A stretch of DNA of 64,000 nucleotides from Alloacidobacterium dinghuense (GCF_014274465.1 NZ_CP060394.1:2728001-2792000); one strand, 5' to 3'; shown: positions 45,870 through 54,254, numbered from the stretch's first letter. Translations and numbers: made by a program. The notes: generated from the letters alone by a model not told the origin.

Positions 45870-47298
45870 AGGCACTCTTGCAGCACCGCCCTCTACAATG
45901 TCAACGCAATCGGAACGTGCGCACCGCATCCTGATCATCGATGATGAAGCCTCCATCCGCGAATCGCTGGAAACGCTGCTCACCATCGAAGGCTACGTTG
46001 TTGAGACCGCGCCCGAAGGCGAATCGGGCCTTGATCGGATCGACCGCTCCTCCTACGATCTCGTTCTGCTCGATCTCGCTCTTCCCGGCAAGAACGGCCT
46101 CGAAGTGCTGCAGCTCATCCGCGAGCGTAGCCCCGATCTGCCGGTCATCATGATCACCGCCTTCGGAACGGTAGACAACGTGGTTGAGGCTATCCGCACC
46201 GGCGCTCAGAACTTCGTTCAGAAGCCCTGGGACAACGAGAAGCTGCTGGCTGACATTCGCTCGGCCATTGCGCGCTATCACGCCGAAGAAGAGAACATCC
46301 AGCTCAAGCGTGCGCTCAAGCAGCGCTACAACTTTGAGAACATCGTCGGCAAGAGTGAAGCGATGCTGCGCATCTTCGACCTCGTCGCGCAGGTCGCGCC
46401 CAGCCGCTCCACCGTGCTCATCCAGGGCGAAAGCGGAACCGGCAAAGAGCTCATTGCCAAGGCGCTGCATGCAAATTCGCCACGCCGCGACAAGCCTTTT
46501 GTTCCGGTCAACACCGGGGCCATGCCGTCCGAGCTGCTCGAATCCACGCTCTTTGGCCATGTCAAAGGCGCATTTACATCAGCCATCGCCACTAAGAAAG
46601 GCCTCTTCGAAGTCGCCAACGGCGGTACGCTCTTTCTCGACGAAATCGCCACCATGGGCATGGACACGCAAGCGAAAATCCTGCGCGTTCTACAGGACAG
46701 GCGCTTCATGCAGCTTGGCGGCATTCAAGAAATTCAGGTCGATGTGCGCATTATTGCCGCCACCAACATCGATCTGCGCCACGCCGTTCGTGATGGCAAA
46801 TTCCGCGAAGACCTCTACTACCGGCTCAACGTCATCACCGTCGATCTGCCACCGCTGCGCAGCCGCCGCGAAGACATTCCGCTGTTGGCCACCCACTTTC
46901 TCAAGCACTTCTCTGAGGAAAACACCCTGTCGCTGCGCTCGCTTTCATCCGACGCCATTCGCGCGCTCGTCGATTATGACTGGCCTGGCAACGTGCGCGA
47001 ACTCGAAAACATCATCGAGCGCGGCGTCGTACTCTCATCCAGTCAGACCATCAACTCCGATCTTCTGCCCGGCCATCTCACCGGCCGGAGCTATTCTTCC
47101 AGCCTGCTTGAACACAACCCCAACGCATCCCTCTTCGACATCATCGAAGACATTGAGCGCCGCATCATTGTCGATAAGCTGGAACACTGCAACTGGAACC
47201 AGACCGAAGCCGCCGAGCAGTTCCGTATCCCGCTTTCGACGCTGAACCAGAAGATCAAGCGCCTCAATATCGAAATCAAAAAGCGAGTAAAGGAGTAA
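45862..47298 (+). CDS. NtrC-family sigma-54-dependent response regulator
   Basis: The 478-residue activator has a receiver domain (phosphorylation site Asp71, Lys121) and an AAA+ domain with Walker A GESGTGKE (189-196), sigma-54-contacting loop GAFTSA (236-241) and Walker B GGTLFLDEI. It ends with a Fis-type helix-turn-helix (NQTEAAEQFRIPLSTLNQKIKRL). The usual loop sequence is GAFTGA; here the fifth residue is Ser. It is the likely effector of the overlapping sensor kinase. A candidate sigma-54 promoter with paired palindromes at 17.0-17.1 kb could be a target, but that link is a guess. Confidence 0.95.
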   Translation: MSEGTLAAPPSTMSTQSERAHRILIIDDEASIRESLETLLTIEGYVVETAPEGESGLDRIDRSSYDLVLLDLALPGKNGLEVLQLIRERSPDLPVIMITAFGTVDNVVEAIRTGAQNFVQKPWDNEKLLADIRSAIARYHAEEENIQLKRALKQRYNFENIVGKSEAMLRIFDLVAQVAPSRSTVLIQGESGTGKELIAKALHANSPRRDKPFVPVNTGAMPSELLESTLFGHVKGAFTSAIATKKGLFEVANGGTLFLDEIATMGMDTQAKILRVLQDRRFMQLGGIQEIQVDVRIIAATNIDLRHAVRDGKFREDLYYRLNVITVDLPPLRSRREDIPLLATHFLKHFSEENTLSLRSLSSDAIRALVDYDWPGNVRELENIIERGVVLSSSQTINSDLLPGHLTGRSYSSSLLEHNPNASLFDIIEDIERRIIVDKLEHCNWNQTEAAEQFRIPLSTLNQKIKRLNIEIKKRVKE

Positions 47299-47420
47299 AC
47301 GCGCCGAATCCCTTTCTCCTCGGCGCCATGCGAGACCATCGTCGAAGGGCTTGGTCCGTGTTACCCTCACCCTTGTGAGTCACAATTCTTCTTGTCGCAT
47401 CTAGGCGAATAAACTGGACA

Positions 47421-48203
47421 ATGGCCGCTATCGCTACGCTTGATCGGGCAGCAAAAAAAGGTGTCAGCGCGGTGCAGCAATATGCGCTGATCTCAGGTCG
47501 CGCACTCGGCAATCTCTTTCACCGGCCGTTCTACGGTGCCGACATCATCACACAAGCGGACATCATCGGTGTCGGCTCGATTCCCATTGTCATCCTGACG
47601 GGCTTTTTTACTGGAGGTGTGCTGGCGCTGCAATCCGCCTCTACGCTCGCCCAGTTTGGCGCAGCCGCGGTCACAGGACAGCTCGTCGCCCTTTCCATGA
47701 TCAAGGAGCTCGGCCCGGTGCTCACCAGCCTCATGGTCTCCGGACGCAACGCCTCCGGCATGGCCAGCGAACTCGGCTCAATGATGGTAACCGAACAGAT
47801 CGACGCGATGCGCGCTCTCGGTACCGATCCGCTCAAGAAGCTGGTGATGCCGCGCATCACCGCTACCGTCATCATGCTCTTCTTCCTCACCATCATCTCT
47901 GACGCCATCGGCATCCTCGGCGGAGCCGCTGTCTCCGTCTTCCTGCTCAGTCAGGACGGATCGCAGTACTTCCACACTGCCTATCAGTCGCTTCGCTACG
48001 CCGACATCGTCCAGGGATTAGCCAAGCCGCTTTTCTTCGGACTCATCATTTCTACCATCGGTTGCTATTACGGAATGACAACCCGAGGTGGCACACAGGG
48101 CGTCGGCCGTTCGACAACGCAGGCCGTTGTCGTCTCCTCTGTTCTGATCATCGCCTCAGACTTCATCATCAGCCGCTTCATGATTGGCATCTTCGGCAGG
48201 TGA
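47421..48203 (+). CDS. mlaE: MlaE-family phospholipid-transport permease
   Basis: The 260-residue permease has five or six transmembrane helices and the MlaE core GSIPIVILTGFFTGGVLALQS, then IKELGPVLTSLMVSGRNASGMASELGSMMVTEQIDAMRALG. It forms the membrane part of an ABC system that moves phospholipids between the two membranes (retrograde Mla type). It is followed seven bases on by its ATPase. The MlaD-type MCE protein that usually follows is absent here. Confidence 0.93.
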   Translation: MAAIATLDRAAKKGVSAVQQYALISGRALGNLFHRPFYGADIITQADIIGVGSIPIVILTGFFTGGVLALQSASTLAQFGAAAVTGQLVALSMIKELGPVLTSLMVSGRNASGMASELGSMMVTEQIDAMRALGTDPLKKLVMPRITATVIMLFFLTIISDAIGILGGAAVSVFLLSQDGSQYFHTAYQSLRYADIVQGLAKPLFFGLIISTIGCYYGMTTRGGTQGVGRSTTQAVVVSSVLIIASDFIISRFMIGIFGR

Positions 48204-48210
48204 TCCACGC

Positions 48211-49044
48211 ATGAGCCAGGCCGCCCTTGCCCCCGAACTCAAGCAGCCTTCATCAGACGAGCCTGTCGTCGTCTTTGAGAATGTCACCATCGGCTTCGAA
48301 AACAAGCCGGTGCTCAATAACATTTCGTTCACCGTAAAGCCGGGCGAAACGCGTATCCTGCTCGGACCCGCCGGCGTCGGCAAGAGCGTTCTTCTCAAAA
48401 TGACAGATGGATTGTTTCGCCCGGACTCGGGCCGCATCTTTGTCTTCGGGGAAGAAGTGAGCGCCATGCCCGAAGAGCAGCTCTTCGCCCTGCGCGCCCG
48501 CATCGGCATCGTTTTCCAGGAGGGCGCGCTCTTTGATTCGCTCACAGTCCGCGACAACGTCGGCTACCGTCTCATGGAGGAGCACAGAGCCGACGACGAA
48601 ATCGATCAGCGCGTGCTCGAGGCTCTGCGCTTCGTCGAACTCGAACACACGATCCACAAGTTTCCATCCGAGCTTTCCGGAGGCATGCGTCGCCGCGTCG
48701 CCATTGCCCGCGCCATCATCACCAAGCCCGACCTGCTTCTCTACGATTCACCCACCGGCGGCCTCGACCCCATCACATCCACCACCATCATTGAACTCGT
48801 CATCAAGCAGCGCGATGTCTACCACACCAGTTCCCTGCTGGTGACGCACCGCCTCCAGGATGCCTTCGTGCTTGCCTCGCACCATTTCAACCTCGAAGCC
48901 AACAAGATGGAGCCGCTCCCCGAAGGCCAGTCCGATCCTCAGACCAGCTTTCTCGTTCTCAACGAAGGCAGGCTCGTCTTCGACGGATCAACCCACGACC
49001 TCGTTCATTCCGACGACCCATTCCTGAAGGAATATCTAACCTAA
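48211..49044 (+). CDS. mlaF: MlaF-like ABC ATPase with Ser in place of the catalytic Glu
   Basis: The 277-residue ATPase has Walker A GPAGVGKS (52-59), a Q-loop in VFQEGALF, signature LSGGM (155-159) and Walker B LLLYD ending at Asp179. The next residue, normally the catalytic Glu, is Ser180 (DSPTGGLDP). ATP binding and dimer formation should work, but hydrolysis might be slow unless another residue substitutes. The ATG at 48211 follows AGGTGATC; an earlier in-frame start at 48184 would overlap mlaE. The partner permease is directly upstream. Confidence 0.9.
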   Translation: MSQAALAPELKQPSSDEPVVVFENVTIGFENKPVLNNISFTVKPGETRILLGPAGVGKSVLLKMTDGLFRPDSGRIFVFGEEVSAMPEEQLFALRARIGIVFQEGALFDSLTVRDNVGYRLMEEHRADDEIDQRVLEALRFVELEHTIHKFPSELSGGMRRRVAIARAIITKPDLLLYDSPTGGLDPITSTTIIELVIKQRDVYHTSSLLVTHRLQDAFVLASHHFNLEANKMEPLPEGQSDPQTSFLVLNEGRLVFDGSTHDLVHSDDPFLKEYLT

Positions 49045-49053
49045 GCAAGAGAA

Positions 49054-49710
49054 TCAGCTTTCCAGCGAGAGAGCATTCTTTATGATCCGGGGGAGTAAAC
49101 GCGCAACTTGGTCGACGCCACCACAACCCTCGCTCAGCGCGTCAAAGAATTCAAATGAAGTCAGTGCATGGAGCGTGGCGACGCGCTGCTCCTTATCCAT
49201 ATGTTTGTCCGCTCCATCGCGTCTGCCTTGTCGATCCAGCATGTCGATCACTCGAATCGCTGCAAACCTGCGCCGCTGGTTGCGTGCTTCTACAACCGCT
49301 CCGAATTCCGGATCAATAGCCGCAATCCCATGCACGCGACGGATCAGGATCCGGTCCCTGCTCCAGAAGCTGCTGAATATCTCTACAAAGCCACCCAGCA
49401 TCAATTCCGGATTCGCCGCCATCATCACATTCCGCATGCGCTCCATGCCGCCTTCGAGAGCAATCTGGTCAAAGAGCGCTTCCAGCAAACCCGTCTTGCT
49501 GGCAAACAGGTTGTAGATCGTCTGCCGCGTGACGCCGCTGGCTTGTGCAAGCCGGTCCAGCGTCAGACCGGTAAAACCTTTCGCTTCCAACTGTTTCCGC
49601 AGTTCCGCCAGTACCGTCGCGCGCTTTTGATCAGACAGCTCAAGGCGTTTGCCCAGAGAATAGGGCCTCTTGCAGGCAGCTTCTTTCTTTCTCGCCACGG
49701 CTGTCATCAT
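49054..49710 (-). CDS. TetR-family transcriptional regulator
   Basis: The 218-residue protein has the TetR helix-turn-helix (VLAELRKQLEAKGFTGLTLDRLAQASGVTRQTIYNLFASKTGLLEALFD, about residues 32-80) and a helical ligand-binding domain. It lies divergent to the membrane protein at 49780, with a near-perfect palindrome between them (49723-49747). The start is one of two adjacent ATGs (49710 or 49707); no strong ribosome site. It probably represses the 49780 gene and itself. Its stop is nine bases from that of mlaF, which converges on it. Confidence 0.9.
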   Translation of the reverse strand: MMTAVARKKEAACKRPYSLGKRLELSDQKRATVLAELRKQLEAKGFTGLTLDRLAQASGVTRQTIYNLFASKTGLLEALFDQIALEGGMERMRNVMMAANPELMLGGFVEIFSSFWSRDRILIRRVHGIAAIDPEFGAVVEARNQRRRFAAIRVIDMLDRQGRRDGADKHMDKEQRVATLHALTSFEFFDALSEGCGGVDQVARLLPRIIKNALSLES

Positions 49711-49722
49711 AGCTTGCAAAGA

Positions 49723-49747
49723 TTAACTTTACAACATGTAAAATTAA
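49723..49747. promoter_or_regulatory. Candidate TetR operator
   Basis: Arms TTAACTTTACA (49723-49733) and TGTAAAATTAA (49737-49747) are inverted repeats with one mismatch around ACA. The site is AT-rich amid GC-rich sequence and sits in the short gap between the tetR start and the divergent membrane gene. TTTACA within it may double as a -35 for the rightward gene. Confidence 0.65.
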
Positions 49748-49779
49748 CTTGTATCATGCCCCTTAGATCGGAGGAACAG

Positions 49780-50475
49780 ATGCCGGCTCACCTCGATTCC
49801 GCAGAGAACCCAACCATCCTGATTCAGAAAGAAGCATTCCCCCGCGTGTTGCGCGTTGGCTTCTGGATGTGCGTCGTGATCGCAGTCGCCGTCGTGATCC
49901 GCCGCATTGTCGTGCTTCTGAATCCGCCGCAATCGCCTCCTCCGCAAATGGCTGGCCTCGATCAGTCTTTTGCTTCCCATACTGCGTTGACGCTGGCGCA
50001 CATTCTGCCGGCACTCGCTTTCGTTCTTCTGTTGCCCTTTATCTACTTCAGCCGTTTTGCGCGCGCTCTTTGGATTGAGCGGCTCCTCTTTGCGCTCGGT
50101 GCGATCGTGGGCATCACCGCGTATGCCATGAGCACCTATGCCATCGGTGGATGGACGGAGCGCTCAGCAGTCTACTTCTTCAACAGCCTTTTCCTCTATT
50201 CGCTCTTTCGCGCATGGCAATATCGGCGTACCGGCGCTCTCCACCTCAAGCAGCAGTGGCTCACCCGTGCCGTAGCAGTTCTTCTAGGCATAGCAACAAC
50301 ACGCCCGGTGATGGGCGTCCTCTTCGCCACCAGCACTCTCACACATCTCAAGCCACAACAATTTTTCGGTATTGCCTTCTGGATAGGGTTCTCGATCAAC
50401 ACCATTGCGATCGAGCTGTGGTTGCGCTCCAGGAAACACCCATTCCAATTCGAAACGACGGCGGTGCATTCGTAG
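49780..50475 (+). CDS. Multi-helix membrane protein (DUF2306-like)
   Basis: The 231-residue protein has about seven transmembrane helices (first at about 30-55). It shows the His/Arg-containing pattern of DUF2306 proteins (LTLAHILPALAFVLLLPFIYFSRFARALWIERLLFALGAIVGITAYAM and QQWLTRAVAVLLGIATTRPVMG). The ATG at 49780 has GGAGG six bases upstream; the longer open frame would read through tetR. It is likely controlled by the divergent TetR regulator. The pseudogene downstream begins 24 bases after its stop and was probably once part of the same operon. Confidence 0.75.
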   Translation: MPAHLDSAENPTILIQKEAFPRVLRVGFWMCVVIAVAVVIRRIVVLLNPPQSPPPQMAGLDQSFASHTALTLAHILPALAFVLLLPFIYFSRFARALWIERLLFALGAIVGITAYAMSTYAIGGWTERSAVYFFNSLFLYSLFRAWQYRRTGALHLKQQWLTRAVAVLLGIATTRPVMGVLFATSTLTHLKPQQFFGIAFWIGFSINTIAIELWLRSRKHPFQFETTAVHS

Positions 50476-50498
50476 CCAATGCCGGCCCTGAACGAACC

Positions 50499-50824
50499 AT
50501 GACGACACAACAAGCTGCAAAGCGCCATCAGGGCCACACCTTGCGCTACTCGCAATTCTTTACACCTTGCTTTTCAACGCCGGCCTCTATCCGGTTACGG
50601 CCATGGCAGGCAAGCCCTACTCGCCCGGAGCATAGGAACCAGTCAGCACTATCGTTTCCTACTTCCAGACGCATCATACGCAAATACTCACCTGCCTCTT
50701 TCTGCAGTTCGGCGCCATTGGCTGCCTCGGGCTGTTCACCGCCGAAGCCGTCAGCCAGATGAGATTTCTCGGCGTGCACTCTGCGGGGCCGTGGATCGCT
50801 CTTGTCAGCGGATTTCTCCGGTAA
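50499..50824 (+). pseudogene. Decayed membrane-protein gene, truncated at its 3' end
   Basis: An ATG at 50499 opens KRHQG and then, after a frame change near 50535, the text HLALLAILYTLLFNAGLYP continues with VTAMAGKPYSPGA. An in-frame TAG (50633-50635) interrupts it, and EPVSTIVSYFQTHHTQILTC then LFLQFGAIGCLGLFTAEAVSQ and MRFLGVHSAGPWIALVSGFL follow. This is clearly a former membrane-protein reading, with a frameshift, a stop and loss of its end at about 50820. There it abuts, tail to tail, the truncated diheme oxidoreductase gene. I do not recognise the family with certainty. Confidence 0.7.
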
Positions 50825-51212
50825 TCGTGTTCTTGCCATCGTTGATGACAACCGTGGGATTCACGAAATTGCCGTTTTCGTCGCTGTGGCCAACACGGAG
50901 TTCCGTAATCTGGCCTGCGCCGCCACTGTTGGGATTCTCATGGCAACTGACGCACGCGGTCGCGTTGTATACCGGACCCAGTCCAGTCTGCACGGAATGG
51001 TTTGCCTCATAGACTTGCTGGTCGAGAGCGAAGCTATCCCCCGGGGGCTCGGCAATTCCGTTGCTGACGCTTTGAGCGCCATTGAAACTGGGAGTATTGA
51101 AGCCCGCCGGCGCGTCTTTGGCGGACTCCTGACTGATTCCAGCAAGGCCAATAGCCAATCTTATAACCACTGCCAATAGGCATCCTTGCAGGATGACCTT
51201 ACGTCGAGACAT
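50805..51212 (-). pseudogene. 5' fragment of a diheme oxidoreductase (DHOR, PF06537-type) gene
   Basis: The reading has a signal peptide (ILQGCLLAVVIRLAIGLAGI) and the start of the diheme oxidoreductase family: FALDQQVYEANHSVQTGLGP then VYNATACVSCHENPNSGGAG with the first heme site CVSCH, and ITELRVGHSDENGNFVNPT then VVINDGKNTITG. At about 50823 the homology stops and only three unrelated residues remain before a stop. Full-length relatives are several hundred residues longer and have a second heme site. The gene is therefore cut off, at the same place where the converging membrane-protein gene is cut. Confidence 0.75.
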
Positions 51213-51409
51213 GGGTGCTCCTCCTCATGCAAGGGACTCCCTGACCCTTCCCGAGAAGAGAGGCGGGGTCCTGTACTCTCGCTAACTGCCATGACCGTCG
51301 AATTATTCCGGCATCGAGTAATTTTTCTTCAGCATTGAAAAGGGATCACCGATCGAGGCTCACGAACAACAGAACCTGTCTGATTTTTTCAAAGCTCAAG
51401 GAATAAATC

Positions 51410-52465
51410 GTGCTTATCTCAGTTCTCCTCGATGAACAGCAACACTCATCCGAGGGAATGAAAAGAAACGTGAAAAAGCCCGACATAGAAACTCCTAGTT
51501 CTTATCAATCTTCAGCGTCATCCGACGGCATTGATCGCCGCGGTTTTCTCAAGTGCATGGCATGGGCCGGAACCGGAGTCGTATGGAGCTTCATCGGAGG
51601 CGTCCCAGTCTCGCGCGTCTTTGGCGCAGCGACGCATCCGAAAAAACAAGAAGACTTCACTTTTGTCCAGATCAGCGACAGTCACATCGGCTTTAACAAG
51701 CCTGCAAACGCGGATGTCACCGGCACGCTCCAGGCTGCAGTGGACAAAATCCTTGCAATTCCCAGTTCGCCGGATTTCCTGATCCACACAGGCGACTTGA
51801 CGCACTCATCCAAGCCAAGCGAATTCGACACGATGGATCAAGTGCTGGCGGGAGCAAAGAGGCAAGTGTTTTACGTTCCCGGCGAACACGATACTTCTGT
51901 TGACGATGGAAAGTCTTATCTCGAACGCTATGGCAAAGGCACATCGGGAAACGGATGGTACAGCTTCGATCACAAGGGCGTGCATTTTATCGGTCTGGTG
52001 AATGTAGTTCAGTTGGAAGGTATGGGAAAACTCGGTCAGGCGCAGCTCGACTGGCTGAAACAGGACCTGACCCAACAAAAGAACAGCACGCCGATTGTCC
52101 TCTTTGCGCATATTCCGCTCTGGGCTGTTTATCCAGACTGGGGATGGGGCACATCGGACAGTGCACAAGCTCTATCTTTCCTCAAAAGATTCGGATCGGT
52201 CACCGTGTTGAACGGCCACATTCATCAGGTGATGCAAAAGGTAGAGGGCAACGCGACATTCCACACCGCAATGTCAACCGCTTTTCCCCAACCCGCCCCC
52301 GGCGCTGCGCCGTCACCTGGCCCAATGAAGGTGCCTGCAGAAAAGCTGCGCGGCGTGCTCGGAATCACAGAAGTGCACTTCATGGCGCAGCGGCGCCAAC
52401 TGGCCGTTGTCGACGCATCGCTGTCTGATGAAGCGGCAGTCTCTTCTTCTTCAGAGCTTGTATGA
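51410..52465 (+). CDS. Tat-exported metallophosphoesterase
   Basis: The 351-residue protein has a Tat signal (RRGFLKCMAWAGTGVVWSFIGG, near residue 43) and a calcineurin-like phosphoesterase domain. Its metal ligands are visible in ISDSHIG, HTGDLTHS, VPGEHDTS (GNHD in most relatives; Glu replaces Asn here), FAHIPL and NGHIHQ. It should hydrolyse phosphate esters in the periplasm. I start it at the GTG at 51410, with AAGGA eight to nine bases upstream; the ATG at 51458 has a site that is too close. It heads a cluster with a cytochrome c and an ECF sigma/anti-sigma pair, all on the same strand. Confidence 0.87.
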   Translation: MLISVLLDEQQHSSEGMKRNVKKPDIETPSSYQSSASSDGIDRRGFLKCMAWAGTGVVWSFIGGVPVSRVFGAATHPKKQEDFTFVQISDSHIGFNKPANADVTGTLQAAVDKILAIPSSPDFLIHTGDLTHSSKPSEFDTMDQVLAGAKRQVFYVPGEHDTSVDDGKSYLERYGKGTSGNGWYSFDHKGVHFIGLVNVVQLEGMGKLGQAQLDWLKQDLTQQKNSTPIVLFAHIPLWAVYPDWGWGTSDSAQALSFLKRFGSVTVLNGHIHQVMQKVEGNATFHTAMSTAFPQPAPGAAPSPGPMKVPAEKLRGVLGITEVHFMAQRRQLAVVDASLSDEAAVSSSSELV

Positions 52466-52492
52466 CGTAAAGAGTCAGATATCGGAGAAGAA

Positions 52493-52953
52493 ATGATGAG
52501 ACACAGGCTAGTACAGACATCGACGGCGCAACTACAGCGATCCGCCGCCCGTTTTTCCGGTTGGATGCACTCAGCGTTCATGGTCAGCTTCAGCGGAGGC
52601 GTCCTGATATTGGCAGCGCTGATCGCTTTTCCCCGCATCAGCCGCGCGGACGGTGATTCCGATCGCGGCAAGCAGCTTTTTGAGAAACGTTGCACCGGGT
52701 GTCATTCGCTGGACCAGGACAAGGAGGGGCCAGGCTTCGAGGAGTTTATGGAAGGCAGGCAGGTAAAGTTCCCGGCTTCAAGTATTCCGCCGCGTTACAA
52801 TCGTCGGTTGTAACCTGGGACGACGCTTCTCTCGACAAGTGGCTGACAGATCCCGACTCACTCATCCCGGATAATGATATGGCCTTCCGGATTGTTAAGC
52901 CCGATGAGCGCGCGGACATCATCAGGTTCTTGAAAGCTGTTTCAATGAATTAG
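52493..52953 (+). pseudogene. c-type cytochrome gene with a single-base frameshift
   Basis: The first part (from ATG 52493) encodes a membrane-anchored leader (FMVSFSGGVLILAALIAFPR) and a heme site (LFEKRCTGCHSLDQDKEGP). It then slides into an unrelated frame and stops at 52811-52813. From about 52733 the next frame gives the expected continuation: LRGVYGRQAGKVPGFKYSAA, then WDDASLDKWLTDPDSLIP and NDMAFRIVKPDERADIIRFL. This is the class I cytochrome c pattern with the axial Met region. Restoring one base near 52732 would make a protein of about 150 residues. It is either a recent inactivation or a sequencing indel. GGAGAAG precedes the start. Confidence 0.75.
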
Positions 52954-52984
52954 ACTGCCGGTGGCGTTCATGAAGGCGCAATGA

Positions 52985-53515
52985 ATGGACACAGAGTTTT
53001 TTGAGCAGCTGGCACTACCGTTGTTCGACTCGCTGTATAACCTCGCCCACTGGTTGACAGGCAATCGCGCCGAAGCCGAAGACCTGGTGCAGGAGACATA
53101 TACGAAGGCACTCCGCGGGTTCAAGTCGTTTCAGGAAGGCACGAATATCCGCGCATGGATGTTCCGTATTCTGCGCAACACGTTCCTGACCTCGCGAAGC
53201 GGCCTGATGGCGCGAAATACCTCGTGGCTCGAAGACGAAGACACGGATATGGATCTCACGATCGCACACACGGATACTCCCGAAGCCTTGCTGTTGCGGC
53301 AAGAGAATCAGCAAACAATCGTGGACGCATTGGAGAGCTTACCCGCGCAATTTCGTGAGATCATTCTGCTCTGCGAAGTGGAAGAATTTTCCTACCGGGA
53401 GATTGCCGAAATACTTTCTTTGCCAATCGGCACGGTAATGTCACGCCTCTACCGGGCCAAACACGCGCTGCGCCATGCACTCAAGGCGCCTCGGAGGGCT
53501 CAGCATGCACTGTGA
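52985..53515 (+). CDS. ECF-type RNA polymerase sigma factor
   Basis: The 176-residue sigma factor has region 2 (LFDSLYNLAHWLTGNRAEAEDLVQETYTKALRGF, with FQEGTNIRAWMFRILRNTF) and region 4 (LPAQFREIILLCEVEEFSYREIAEILSLPIGTVMSRLYRAKHAL), and lacks region 3. It directs transcription of an unknown regulon. Its end overlaps the anti-sigma gene by 11 bases, the standard arrangement. The cytochrome and metallophosphoesterase upstream are likely regulon members or co-transcribed partners. Confidence 0.93.
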   Translation: MDTEFFEQLALPLFDSLYNLAHWLTGNRAEAEDLVQETYTKALRGFKSFQEGTNIRAWMFRILRNTFLTSRSGLMARNTSWLEDEDTDMDLTIAHTDTPEALLLRQENQQTIVDALESLPAQFREIILLCEVEEFSYREIAEILSLPIGTVMSRLYRAKHALRHALKAPRRAQHAL

Positions 53516-54254
53516 TCAGGATGGCGCAATGCTCGTGCAGTATCTGGACGGCGAACTTTCGGCGGATCAGGCAAGCGCTCTTCAGCAACACATTGGCGAA
53601 TGCCCTCGCTGCGCCGCAGAGGTTTCGGAGTTGATAGGTCTCAAGCACAGCCTGCGGGCTGCGCGATCCCGCTTTACTCCCACAATTGAGTTCCGGCGAA
53701 AGATAGAACGACAGATCGCAAAACCGCGGCACAACTGGTGGAGGACGCGCTTCGTATCAGCACTAGCGACAGCAGCCGTCTTTCTTGTGATCGCCGCCGT
53801 CCTTTGGATGCAGCGTTCTCGTCACACGGACTCACTCGGTGAGGTGGCCGACCTGCACGTCGAGGCCCTCGCGAGTGCAAACCCTGTTGATGTGGTTTCA
53901 ACCGACCGCCATACAGTCAAGCCCTGGTTTCAAAGTAAGATTCCTTTCAGCTTCAACATTCCCGAGCTGACTGGCACTGAGTTTAGTCTCCTCGGGGGAA
54001 GACTCGTCTATCTTCATCAACAACCCGGAGCACAGCTGATCTTCAATCTACGCAAGCACGAGATATCCGTGCTGATCTTTCAGAAGACAACAGAGATTTC
54101 AAATGCGCTGCCCGCCGGAAGCCGGACCGAAAAACGCAACTCCTTCACAGTGGCAACCGAAGATTCGCAGCAATTGCGGTTCGTAATCATCGGTGATGCG
54201 GACGCGAACGAGATGCAGAAGTTGGCTCAGTTGATCAAGATTGCGAACGAATAG
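53505..54254 (+). CDS. Anti-sigma factor with zinc-binding HC2 domain
   Basis: The 249-residue protein begins with a zinc anti-sigma domain: H-x3-C-x2-C in QHIGECPRCAAEV (about 26-38), which should bind and inhibit the ECF sigma factor. One transmembrane helix (about 84-102, ALATAAVFLVIAAVLWM) anchors it, with a C-terminal domain outside (FSFNIPELTGTEFSLLGGRLVYLHQQPGAQLIFNLRKH) of the kind that could sense the envelope. The ATG at 53505 has GGAGG upstream and overlaps the sigma gene. Confidence 0.88.
   Translation: MHCDQDGAMLVQYLDGELSADQASALQQHIGECPRCAAEVSELIGLKHSLRAARSRFTPTIEFRRKIERQIAKPRHNWWRTRFVSALATAAVFLVIAAVLWMQRSRHTDSLGEVADLHVEALASANPVDVVSTDRHTVKPWFQSKIPFSFNIPELTGTEFSLLGGRLVYLHQQPGAQLIFNLRKHEISVLIFQKTTEISNALPAGSRTEKRNSFTVATEDSQQLRFVIIGDADANEMQKLAQLIKIANE

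Noticed and set aside
46184-47245. 353-codon plus-strand frame inside the NtrC-type regulator
   Set aside because: Ser/Arg-rich text in a shifted frame of a strongly recognised regulator.
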